DNA from: Nonomuraea polychroma
Lineage (GTDB): Bacteria > Actinomycetota > Actinomycetes > Streptosporangiales > Streptosporangiaceae
Reading direction: 5' to 3'
DNA length: 64,000 nucleotides
Assembly: GCF_004011505.1 (NCBI RefSeq)
Contig: NZ_SAUN01000001.1
Span: 3,224,001-3,288,000 of the forward strand
Shown here: in pieces, positions 26,367 through 33,537 of the stretch
Layout: every line of letters starts with the position of its first letter
Numbering within the stretch: the stretch's first letter is position 1
Translations under genes and position numbers: made by a program
The notes under the pieces: model-generated
Told to the model about the DNA's origin: nothing
Seen by the model: only the letters and a program-made list of their open reading frames with translations
Databases searched by the model: none

Positions 26367-27625
26367 ACGCGGGGCGGCGCGTAGGGCGTGACGTCGATGG
26401 GCGGCTCCTCGCCCAGGGCGAGCGCGGCGGCGATCCTGCCGGTGAACGGGCCCGCCGTCAGGCCGTACGCGGACAGGCCCGTCGCGACCACCACGCGGCC
26501 GGTCAGCCGGCCGATCAGGGCCGGGCCCGGCGCGTACACCGGGCGCAATCCCACCCGCGTCTCCGTCACCGACGCCCCGAACAATCCGGGCGCCACCCGC
26601 AGCCCCGCCTCGATCAGCTCGTCCAGACCGCCCATCGTGACCCGCGGCGCGAACCCCACATCCTCCACGGTCGCGCCGATCAACACCCGCGAGTCGGAGA
26701 AGCCCAGCAGGTACGGGCCGGCGCTGGGCAACACGATCGGCCACCACGCCGTGTCGACGCCCTCCAGCGTCACGTGCAGGATCTGGCCCCGCCGCGGGAA
26801 CACCGGCAGCTCCACGCCCAGCGGCCGGCACACCTCGCCCGTCCACGCGCCGGCCGCGACGATCACCATGTCGGCGTCAAGAGGAGTGCTCTCGCCGGCG
26901 AACCGGCGGGCCGATCCCATGGTCGCGGGCGGCGGGGCGGAGGGGGTGAGCGGCGCGGCCTGCCGCCAGGACGTCGTCTCGCCGCTCACGCCCGGCTGCT
27001 GGCGCGTGGGCGGGGTGCGCTCCCCGAGGGGCTGAAGCGGGGCGGCCGGAGGCGACGGCTCGCCGGGGGCCGCACCGGCCAGGGCGTGCACGAGGACCTC
27101 GCCGTCAGGGGTGAGCCGCGCGGCGCCCGTACGCACCTCGGCGCCCCGGGCGATGGCGGCGGCGAGCAGCGCGTCGCGTACCGAACAACCGTCCACCCGG
27201 GCCGCGCCCGGCACCAGCAGGGCGCTCAGGGTGTCCGACAGCGGCGGGAACAGCTCGGCCGGGGCGGCCACGTCGGTGATGTGGCCCATCTCCGGTGCTT
27301 CGGGATAGCGACGGCGCAGCAGGGCGCGCACCGGCTCCAGGTCCGCCGGGTCCTCCGCCACCAGCAGCGCCCCGACCTCGGCGTACCCGATGTCCTCGCC
27401 CAGCGTCTCCACCAGGTCCGGGTAGTGACGGGCGCCCTCGCGGGTGAGCCGGTACCAGGCGTCGTCCTCGGGATGGTCCACCCACGGGCACACGATGCCC
27501 GCCCCCGCCTGCGTCGCCTCGCCCTGGTACCCGCCGTCCACCACCGTCACGTCCGCGCCCCGGCCGCTCAGGTAGTAAGCCGCGCCGGCTCCGACGATGC
27601 CGCTTCCGATCACCACAACACGCAT
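26363..27625 (-). CDS. FAD-dependent oxidoreductase (DAO/glycine oxidase-like)
   Basis: Flavoenzyme of about 420 residues of the D-amino acid oxidase superfamily. The FAD-binding start RVVVIGSGIVGAGAAYYLSG (GxGxxG) and the C-terminal TGLSAYGLTAGPFTGRIAA are well preserved, as is VETRVGLRPVYAPG-like VTETRVGLRPVYAPG. An insertion of about 55 residues rich in Pro, Thr and Gln (about 197-252) splits the substrate-domain region and looks like an expanded low-complexity loop. ATG 27625. It likely deaminates or demethylates an amino acid; substrate unknown. Confidence 0.85.
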   Translation of the reverse strand: MRVVVIGSGIVGAGAAYYLSGRGADVTVVDGGYQGEATQAGAGIVCPWVDHPEDDAWYRLTREGARHYPDLVETLGEDIGYAEVGALLVAEDPADLEPVRALLRRRYPEAPEMGHITDVAAPAELFPPLSDTLSALLVPGAARVDGCSVRDALLAAAIARGAEVRTGAARLTPDGEVLVHALAGAAPGEPSPPAAPLQPLGERTPPTRQQPGVSGETTSWRQAAPLTPSAPPPATMGSARRFAGESTPLDADMVIVAAGAWTGEVCRPLGVELPVFPRRGQILHVTLEGVDTAWWPIVLPSAGPYLLGFSDSRVLIGATVEDVGFAPRVTMGGLDELIEAGLRVAPGLFGASVTETRVGLRPVYAPGPALIGRLTGRVVVATGLSAYGLTAGPFTGRIAAALALGEEPPIDVTPYAPPRV

Positions 27626-28013
27626 GAGGCCAATGATCCCAGCCCGGGTGAGCTGCGCCGATGACCGGGGCCGCCCCCTTGCCGCCCGCGCGTCCTCATT
27701 CTCCTGAGGAGCGCTGGTTTCCGCCCCTGAAGGAGAGATGGCGGGCATGCGGCGGCAAAGCGTGTCACCATGCGCCCCGTGTCTTCACGGGTCCGTGTCA
27801 CGAGGCCGCGGCCTGGTGGTGGGGCGTTCGTGTGTGGCGGCGGTCCAGCCGAGTTCTTGCGGCCTGCCCCGCGAGAGGGCGCGCGTGTCACGGAGTGCCC
27901 GCGTCAGGGCGGGCATGTCCGGCCTGGCCTTCATCCGCCTGGCGCGGGGCCACCTCACCGTTTGGTGCCAGGGCGGGTGAGGGGAGGCCGCAGTCCGGGG
28001 TAAAGGCCAGCGC
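27626..28013. other. Intergenic region, no convincing gene
   Basis: About 390 bp between divergent genes. Short frames exist on both strands but none has a good ribosome site with protein-like composition. It presumably carries both promoters; I see no clear operator. Confidence 0.5.
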
Positions 28014-28943
28014 ATGGACCTCTCCGTCACGAAGATCGACCTGCCCCGCCCCGTCCGGGCAGCCGCGTCGGACGGGACCACTGTGTGGTGCGCGGGGACC
28101 GACGGAGTTCACGCCTACACGACATCCGGCACGCCGCTGCCCCGGCCTGAGGCCGGCGGTGACAACGGGGCGCGTACGCCGGAGCTGCGGTCCCTGGCGG
28201 CGGTGCCGGGGACGGTGCCGGGCACGGCGGGGGTGCCGGGCACGTTGCCGGAGACCGTGATGGTGCCCAGGACGTTCGCGGGCACGGCGTCACCCGAGGG
28301 CTCGCTGCAGGGGACCCTGGCCGGGACCGCGGCAGGCCGGGTGTACTGGCTCGACCCCGACGGCACGCCGCACGCCAGCGCACGCTTCGACGGCCGGGTG
28401 CTCGCCGGCGGCGGGGAGATCTGGGCCGTCGCCGGCGGCCAGGCGCGCAGGCTCACCGGCCCCGGCCGATTAGCCGAGCCGGTGGAACTGACCGGCCTGG
28501 ACTCGTGCGCCGTGGAGGGGGAGCGACTGTGGTGGACCTCGACGCGCGACACCCTGCTGCGGGGCGGCCCCAGGGAGATCGACCTCGGGCCGCGCGAGCG
28601 CGGGGGCATGGCCGTGTGCGCCGGCTCCTTATGGATCAGCGTGCGGGGCGGGCTGCTGCGCGTCTCGGCCTGGTCGGGCGAGCCCAGGCGGCTCGTGGAG
28701 GCGCCGGACGGGCCGGTGCCGTTCCTCGTCTGCGCGAACGGGGTCCTGGCGGGAGGCGGCCGTGACCTGTTCGCGCTGGCCCCGGCCGGCGGCGCCGCAC
28801 TGCGCGTGATCAAGCTCGGGCTGCGGGCGCCTGTCGCGCTGGTGATCGCGGCCGGCAAGCACATCTGGGCCTTCCCCGCCGGCCGCGCCCAAGCCCTGAT
28901 CGTGCCGGCCGCCCTCCTCAGCGGTGGGGCCCCTGGCCGGTAG
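28014..28943 (+). CDS. Hypothetical beta-propeller-like protein
   Basis: Protein of 309 residues without signal peptide. Repeated strand-turn patterns (TTVWCAGTDGVHAY, GRVYWLDPDGTPHAS, EIWAVAGGQARRL, GSLWISVRGGLLRV, KHIWAFPAGRAQAL) suggest a PQQ/WD-like beta-propeller. Residues about 64-105 are a Gly/Thr/Pro low-complexity stretch built from PGT-type triplets that interrupts one blade. The last codons and stop lie in the first unit of a 49-bp tandem repeat. I do not recognise a named family. Confidence 0.65.
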   Translation: MDLSVTKIDLPRPVRAAASDGTTVWCAGTDGVHAYTTSGTPLPRPEAGGDNGARTPELRSLAAVPGTVPGTAGVPGTLPETVMVPRTFAGTASPEGSLQGTLAGTAAGRVYWLDPDGTPHASARFDGRVLAGGGEIWAVAGGQARRLTGPGRLAEPVELTGLDSCAVEGERLWWTSTRDTLLRGGPREIDLGPRERGGMAVCAGSLWISVRGGLLRVSAWSGEPRRLVEAPDGPVPFLVCANGVLAGGGRDLFALAPAGGAALRVIKLGLRAPVALVIAAGKHIWAFPAGRAQALIVPAALLSGGAPGR

Positions 28944-29044
28944 CGGCCACGGCCAGGCCGCGCTCCTCAGCGGTGGGGCCCCTGGCCGGTAGCGGCCACG
29001 GCCAGGCCGCGCTCCTCAGCAGTGGTGCCCCTGGCCGCTGGCGG
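28914..29044. repeat. 49-bp tandem repeat duplicating a gene tail
   Basis: Units begin at 28914, 28963 and 29012 with the same CTCCTCAGC head; the first two are nearly identical and the third is partial and diverged. Unit 1 encodes the final LLSGGAPGR and TAG of the preceding gene, so the tail and stop are copied downstream. Each full unit contains CCTGGCC...GGCCAGG, able to form a hairpin, so the array may act as repeated terminators between the convergent genes. Confidence 0.9.
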
Positions 29045-29476
29045 TTACCGGCCGGCGCCCCAGCCGTGCGTCTTCATGAGGCGGGCCGCGACCCGGGCGA
29101 AGAGGTCGGCGTCGAGCACCGCGCCCTCCCGCCGGATGTCGTCCTCGTCGAGCACGAACACCCGGTCCAGCCGCACGTACGACGCCCGGCCGTCGCGCCC
29201 CCACGCGCCCAGCGGCAACCACTCGGGCCCGTCGTCGCCCTTGCTGGACAACATCATGCCCAGCAGCCTGCGCCCGGTGCGGCCCACGACCAGCAGCGGC
29301 CGGTCCTTGCCCCGCGACGGGTCCTCCTCGTACGGCACCCACGCCCAGACGATCTCCCCGGGATCGGCCAAGCCGTCGAGGTCGGGGGAGTAGGCCAGGG
29401 TGGCGGGGCCGTTGAGCACGTGAATCTCGCGTACCGCACCCCGGACGGGGCGGGGGTCCTCACCTAGATCGCGCAT
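29045..29476 (-). CDS. PemK/MazF-like protein
   Basis: Protein of 143 residues with the PemK/MazF fold signature: a start-of-barrel GEIVWAWVPYEED, then KDRPLLVVGRTGRRLLGMML and the later SYVRLDRVFVLDEDDI. Classical MazF toxins cleave mRNA and are paired with a small antitoxin; none is seen on either side, so this may be a solitary or diverged member. Start ATG 29476, with no strong ribosome site. Confidence 0.75.
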   Translation of the reverse strand: MRDLGEDPRPVRGAVREIHVLNGPATLAYSPDLDGLADPGEIVWAWVPYEEDPSRGKDRPLLVVGRTGRRLLGMMLSSKGDDGPEWLPLGAWGRDGRASYVRLDRVFVLDEDDIRREGAVLDADLFARVAARLMKTHGWGAGR

Positions 29477-29523
29477 TGGGGGAGCTTATGGCTGCGGACC
29501 GGCGAAAATCCAGCGCTCACGGA

Positions 29524-30393
29524 TCACCGGGGGGCGAGCAGGCGGCGCAGGGCCGTGGGCGTGTGGCCGACGTGCCGGCGGATCGTGCGGGTCAGGTGCG
29601 CCTGGTCGGCGAACCCCAGCTCGGCGGCGAGCGCGGCCAGGCTCGGCTCGCCGTTTTCCAGCCGGTCGAGCGCCCGGCCCACGCGCACCCGATTGCGGTA
29701 GTGGGTGAGCGAGATGCCGAGCTCTCGGGTGAAGGCCCGGCTGAGCCGGTAAGGCGACACCTCCAGGAACTCGGCCAGCGACAGCAGCCCGCCCGCCGCC
29801 GGGTGGCCGGCCGTGATGGCCTCACGGGCGGCGCCGACGAGGGCGGCGCTCGTGCGCGAGGCGGCAGGCCCCGGACGGCCGGTGGCGGCCCCTGGACGGC
29901 CGGTGGTGGCCCCCGGACGGCTCTCGGCAGCCTCCGGCGGGCAGTCGGCGGCCTGGGCGAGGGCGGCACCGATCAGCGGCAGCAGCGACTCGGCCACCGC
30001 GAAGTCGGTGTCGCCGCCGCGCGCGGCCGCGAGCACGCGGCGGTGGGCGAGGTCGAGGCGGGCGTCGACGTAGACGGTCGAGCGTGTCGTCCGGGCGTCC
30101 TCGCCGCTGAGCATCCGCCACAGGTGGGGCGACAGCGACAGGGAGGTGCACACGTCGCCGCCCGCAGGGTGGGCGAAGTGCTCCTCCTCGCCCGGCGCCG
30201 CCAGGTAGGCCATGGCCGGGTCGGCGACGGCGCTGCGGCCGTCCGCCTTGCGCCGGAACATGCCGCGGCGCACCAGCACCACCCGATAGCGAGGGTTGAC
30301 CTCGGCGGGTGACCAACCGCGGTGGTCGTCGACGCAGGTCACCGCGTCGAGCGTGAATCCGGGCCCGGTGGCGAGAAGCACGGAGGAACGCAC
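29524..30393 (-). CDS. AraC family transcriptional regulator
   Basis: Regulator of about 289 residues with an N-terminal AraC-type cupin sensor (VNPRYRVVLVRRGMFRRKA, MAYLAAPGEEEHFAHP) and a C-terminal double HTH (LLSLAEFLEVSPYRLSRAFT, then LAALAAELGFADQAHLTRTI). The linker carries a 21-bp in-frame tandem repeat (three GRPGA-type units, about 29874-29936). I choose GTG 30393; upstream GTG/ATG codons would overlap the divergent VOC gene. It diverges from the VOC gene and may control it. Confidence 0.85.
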   Translation of the reverse strand: MRSSVLLATGPGFTLDAVTCVDDHRGWSPAEVNPRYRVVLVRRGMFRRKADGRSAVADPAMAYLAAPGEEEHFAHPAGGDVCTSLSLSPHLWRMLSGEDARTTRSTVYVDARLDLAHRRVLAAARGGDTDFAVAESLLPLIGAALAQAADCPPEAAESRPGATTGRPGAATGRPGPAASRTSAALVGAAREAITAGHPAAGGLLSLAEFLEVSPYRLSRAFTRELGISLTHYRNRVRVGRALDRLENGEPSLAALAAELGFADQAHLTRTIRRHVGHTPTALRRLLAPR

Positions 30394-30481
30394 GGTGCGA
30401 ACGCTACGCCGCCCCTCCGACAAATCCCGGCGCGCAAGGATGTTCAAGACCCGGCCGTCCCGCCACCGGCACCCTTGCCTC

Positions 30482-30835
30482 ATGAGCACGACGACACTTT
30501 CTTCCATCGTCATCGACTGCGCCGACCCGGCGGCCCTGGCGGCCTTCTACGCCGGCGCGACAGGATGGCGGCTCACCGACGGCGACGCCGACTTCGCCGG
30601 CCTCGAAGGCGGCCCCGTTTCCCTCGGCTTCCAGCGGATCGACGGCTACCAGGGGCCGGGCTGGCCGGCCGACGGCAAGCACGTGCACCTGGAGTTCAAG
30701 GTCCCCGACGTCGAGACCGCCATCAAGGAACTGACCGCACTGGGCGCCACCGTTCCCGCCTTCCAGCCGGGCGGCGACTCCTGGACCGTCCTCCTCGACC
30801 CGGAGGGCCACCCCTTCTGCGTGATGGGCGGTTAG
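30482..30835 (+). CDS. VOC family (glyoxalase-like) protein
   Basis: Small protein of 117 residues in the vicinal-oxygen-chelate fold: SSIVIDCADPAALAAFYAGA is the first betaalphabeta module, GKHVHLEFKVPDVETAIKEL the second, and LLDPEGHPFCVM the metal-ligand end. Members include glyoxalases, dioxygenases and resistance proteins; function cannot be narrowed. ATG 30482. A nested inverted repeat starts at its stop codon. Confidence 0.88.
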   Translation: MSTTTLSSIVIDCADPAALAAFYAGATGWRLTDGDADFAGLEGGPVSLGFQRIDGYQGPGWPADGKHVHLEFKVPDVETAIKELTALGATVPAFQPGGDSWTVLLDPEGHPFCVMGG

Positions 30836-30928
30836 AGGAGAGCGGATGGCGGCGATGCGCCGTACGCCGCAGCCGGTCTCGTACGTGGGACCGGCTGCAC
30901 GCGTTCGGGCGGCGGCCGCTCTCCTCTA
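30833..30928. repeat. Nested inverted repeat (96 bp)
   Basis: Outer arms TAGAGGAGAGCGG (30833-30845) and CCGCTCTCCTCTA (30916-30928) are perfect 13-bp complements; inside them GCAGCCGGTC (30869-30878) and GACCGGCTGC (30889-30898) form a perfect 10-bp stem with a 10-base loop. The outer left arm includes the VOC stop codon and the outer right arm abuts the thioesterase promoter. Could be a terminator, RNA structure or small mobile remnant. Confidence 0.85.
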
Positions 30929-30940
30929 GAATCTGATTCT
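30927..30940 (+). promoter_or_regulatory. Probable -10 element for a leaderless mRNA
   Basis: TAGAAT at 30927-30932 matches the TAnnnT -10 pattern and lies 8 bases before the GTG at 30941, the spacing expected if transcription begins at the start codon. No Shine-Dalgarno exists. The element is inside a 13-bp dyad, AGAATC-T-GATTCT (30928-30940). A -35 TTCGGG at 30904 is weak. Confidence 0.5.
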
Positions 30941-31720
30941 GTGTCGTCGACGACAGCGTTCTTCACCCAGAAGCAGGGCGAGTTGGTCCCCTCCCCGCAC
31001 GCCCGCGGCCCCTGGTCCCCCGACATGCTCCACGGCCGCCTCCTCGGCGGTCTCGCCGCCCGCGCCCTCGAGCAGCGCCACGCCGAGCCGGGCCTGCACT
31101 TCGCCCGGCTGACCGTCGACCTGTTCCGCAACAGCCCGATGCTGCCCGTCACCGTGGAGACCGCCCTGGTCAGGGACGGGCGCCGGATCCGGGTCGCCGA
31201 CGCGACCCTCTCCACCGAGCAGGGAGTGATCGGACGGGCCAGTGCCGTGCTGCTGCGGCAGAGCGAGCCGCCGGACGGCCCGCAGACCCTCGTCACGCCC
31301 GCCTGGGACGAGCCCGCGCCGGACGGGCCGCCGGCCGAGGGGCCCGGGTGGAAGCCGCCGTTCGACCTGTGGCGGCTGACCGAGTGGGGCGCCCCCGGGC
31401 CGGGACGGGCATGGATGCGGGAGAGGCATCCCCTGGTGGACGAAGAAGCCGTGACGCCGTTCGTCCGGGCGGCGCTGGCCGCCGACTTCGCCAGCCCGCT
31501 CAGCAACGCCGGAACGGACGGACTGCGCTTCATCAATGCCGACTACACGCTGACCCTCGCCCGCCTCCCGGAGAGCGACGTCCTCGGCATCGAGGCCACG
31601 GGACACCTCAACGCGGCCGGCGTCGCCACCGGCCACGTCACCCTGCACGACGCCGCCGGGCCGATCGGCTTCTGCGTCGTGACGGCGGTCGCCAACCCGG
31701 CCGGTCTCGGCGGCCGCTGA
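30941..31720 (+). CDS. Acyl-CoA thioesterase-like protein
   Basis: Protein of 259 residues with a double hotdog thioesterase fold. MLHGRLLGGLAARALEQRH and LHFARLTVDLFRNSPM form the first hotdog; the second spans GLRFINADYTLTLARLPES, then DVLGIEATGHLNAAGVATGH, ending in PIGFCVVTAVAN. It likely hydrolyses acyl-CoA thioesters in the cytoplasm. GTG 30941 appears to be leaderless. Confidence 0.8.
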   Translation: MSSTTAFFTQKQGELVPSPHARGPWSPDMLHGRLLGGLAARALEQRHAEPGLHFARLTVDLFRNSPMLPVTVETALVRDGRRIRVADATLSTEQGVIGRASAVLLRQSEPPDGPQTLVTPAWDEPAPDGPPAEGPGWKPPFDLWRLTEWGAPGPGRAWMRERHPLVDEEAVTPFVRAALAADFASPLSNAGTDGLRFINADYTLTLARLPESDVLGIEATGHLNAAGVATGHVTLHDAAGPIGFCVVTAVANPAGLGGR

Positions 31721-31764
31721 CCCGGCCGGGCCGCCAGGCGCACCATGGTCCGCGCCGCGCCGGC

Positions 31765-32070
31765 TCAAGCGCCGGCGAACACCTCGTAGTGGTCGACCGT
31801 CCGTTCCCGGTCGACCAGGAACGCGTCGTCCTCGGGGTAGAAGACCGCCCTGCCCGGATCGTCCCCGGCGAACGCCCTGATCGCGTCCCACGACTCCCAG
31901 AGGGAGATGAGGAAGAACTCGGTCCTGTCGCCGGCGTCGCGCCTGGTGAAGTAGGCGCCCCGGTTGCCCGGTGTCGAGGTGTATCCGGCGAATCCGGTGC
32001 GCAGCAGATAGGCCTCGTAGGCTTTGGCGTCGCCCGATCGCGTCCAGCCCCGCCACGTGCGAACGATCAT
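31765..32070 (-). CDS. Antibiotic biosynthesis monooxygenase domain protein
   Basis: Small ferredoxin-like-fold protein of about 101 residues. IVRTWRGWTRSGDAKAYEAY at the start and TEFFLISLWESWDAIRAFAG in the middle are typical ABM-domain strands and helix. Members oxidise quinone-like substrates without cofactors or act as stress proteins. I choose ATG 32070; a start at 32115 would add unconserved sequence. It is convergent with the thioesterase gene. Confidence 0.75.
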   Translation of the reverse strand: MIVRTWRGWTRSGDAKAYEAYLLRTGFAGYTSTPGNRGAYFTRRDAGDRTEFFLISLWESWDAIRAFAGDDPGRAVFYPEDDAFLVDRERTVDHYEVFAGA

Positions 32071-32209
32071 AAGTCCATGATGCTGCGACCGGCCATCGCC
32101 GTACAGCGGTGACATCCCCTCGGTGACGAAGGCGTCCGGATCGGTGAACCGCCGCCGCGTTTTCCGCGTACGGACAGGCATAGGCTCCAACGATCCAAGG
32201 CAGGAGACC

Positions 32210-32941
32210 ATGTCGAGGTCCGGCCCCATCCTCACGTTGCTGGCGGGCATGGTGACCACGGCCGCCCTGGCGTCGCTCAGCCTCGCCGAGCTGCCCCCAC
32301 CACCGTCCGGCGGCACGACTTCGGCGTCCGTGCGGGACCCCGCGGCCGAAGCACAAGACCCCGCCCCGACGCCGACCGGCAGCGCGAGCGAGGAGGATCC
32401 GGCCGCGGAACCGCGAGACCCGGCCCCGACGCCGACCGGCAGCGCGAGCGCCGCCGCGCCCGCGGCGGCGGTGGTCCGCGCCGACTACGCGACCCGCGTC
32501 CGGGGCAGCCGCGGGCTCCTCGCGATCTCCGTTCGCGGCGGAAAGGCGATCGCGTACTTCTGCGACGGCAGGACCGAAGCCTGGTTCCAGGGCACGGCAA
32601 CCGGCGGGATCCTGACTCTGGACGGCTTCGGCGGCGCCGGCGTGAGCGCCGAACTCGCCGATGGCAGGGCCATCGGCGAACTGTCGATCGGGGACCAGCG
32701 CTGGGACTTCACCGCGCCGACGGTACGCAGGCCGTCCGGCCTCTACAGGGCGACGGCTCAGGTCCGGGGCGCGAAGCTGGTGGCCGGATGGATCTACCTG
32801 CCGGACGGCAGCAGGGTCGGCGCCGTGACCCTGGACGGCGCCCTGATTGCCGCGGAGATCCCCGAGCCCGGGCAGGCCACGGTGATCAAGGGCGCGGTGA
32901 TCACTCCTGAGGACGTGGACGCATTCATGGGGGAGCTCTGA
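32210..32941 (+). CDS. Secreted protein with duplicated Pro/Ala linker
   Basis: Exported or membrane-anchored protein of 243 residues. An N-terminal hydrophobic segment (ILTLLAGMVTTAALASLSLA) is followed by two 20-residue direct repeats (DPAAExxDPAPTPTGSAS) encoded by a 60-bp duplication, then a globular beta-rich domain (about 90-240; YFCDGRTEAWFQG, LSIGDQRWDFTAP). GGAGACC precedes ATG 32210. The stop overlaps the start of the DUF6529 gene, so the two are coupled; I infer that the domain works outside the membrane together with that protein. Confidence 0.75.
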   Translation: MSRSGPILTLLAGMVTTAALASLSLAELPPPPSGGTTSASVRDPAAEAQDPAPTPTGSASEEDPAAEPRDPAPTPTGSASAAAPAAAVVRADYATRVRGSRGLLAISVRGGKAIAYFCDGRTEAWFQGTATGGILTLDGFGGAGVSAELADGRAIGELSIGDQRWDFTAPTVRRPSGLYRATAQVRGAKLVAGWIYLPDGSRVGAVTLDGALIAAEIPEPGQATVIKGAVITPEDVDAFMGEL

Positions 32942-33498
32942 TGTACGACACCGAAGTGACCCACCGGTCCGGCCCGGGGGCCATCCTGCTGCTCCTGCCC
33001 CTCGGCGTGGGCGCGCTCGTCGCGGTCGCCCTCGGCCGTTACGGTACGCTGCACGAGCCCACCGGCTTCGCCGTCGGCGTCGCGGGCTTCTCCGGCGCGC
33101 TGCCGATGAAGGCCTGGCTGACCACGGGCGCGCTGCTCCTCGCCGCGGTCCAGCTCTTCTCCGCCCTGGTCATGTGGGGCCGGATTCGGCTGGACATGCC
33201 CTGGATCTATGGAGTGCACCGCTGGTCGGGCCGGCTGGCGTTCCTGCTGACGCTGCCGGTGGCCTTCCACTGCCTCTACGCGCTGGGAGCGCGCTACGAC
33301 GACACCCGCGTGCTGGTCCACTCCCTGGCGGGCTGCTTCTTCTACGGGATCTTCACCACCAAGATGCTGGCCCTGTCCCGGCGCGGGATTCCCGGCTGGG
33401 CGTTCCCCATCCTCGGCGGGCTGGCCTTCACCGCCCTGGTCGCCCTCTGGCTGACCTCGTCGCTCTGGTTCTTCACGACGGCCGGCCTGAAATGGTGA
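32941..33498 (+). CDS. DUF6529 membrane protein, cytochrome b561-like
   Basis: Membrane protein of 185 residues with about five hydrophobic segments. Histidines at conserved helix positions (GVHRWSGRLAFL, VAFHCLYALGA, RVLVHSLAGCFF) suggest b-type haem ligation as in cytochrome b561/ferric reductase-like folds. ATG 32941 overlaps the previous stop by one base. With the secreted partner it could form a small trans-membrane redox unit; this is inference from histidine placement. Confidence 0.75.
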   Translation: MYDTEVTHRSGPGAILLLLPLGVGALVAVALGRYGTLHEPTGFAVGVAGFSGALPMKAWLTTGALLLAAVQLFSALVMWGRIRLDMPWIYGVHRWSGRLAFLLTLPVAFHCLYALGARYDDTRVLVHSLAGCFFYGIFTTKMLALSRRGIPGWAFPILGGLAFTALVALWLTSSLWFFTTAGLKW

Positions 33499-33500
33499 TG

Positions 33501-33528
33501 GCGGCCCGCTCCGGTCGGAGCGGGCCGC
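33501..33528. terminator. Bidirectional terminator
   Basis: A perfect 12-bp stem GCGGCCCGCTCC / GGAGCGGGCCGC with tetraloop GGTC sits exactly between the convergent DUF6529 and gnd genes. Confidence 0.8.
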
Positions 33529-33537
33529 GCCGTGAGT

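Noticed and set aside
27661..28260. Plus-strand frame overlapping the propeller gene start
   Set aside because: Trp/Arg/Cys-rich, no homology, and it overlaps the better-supported ATG at 28014.
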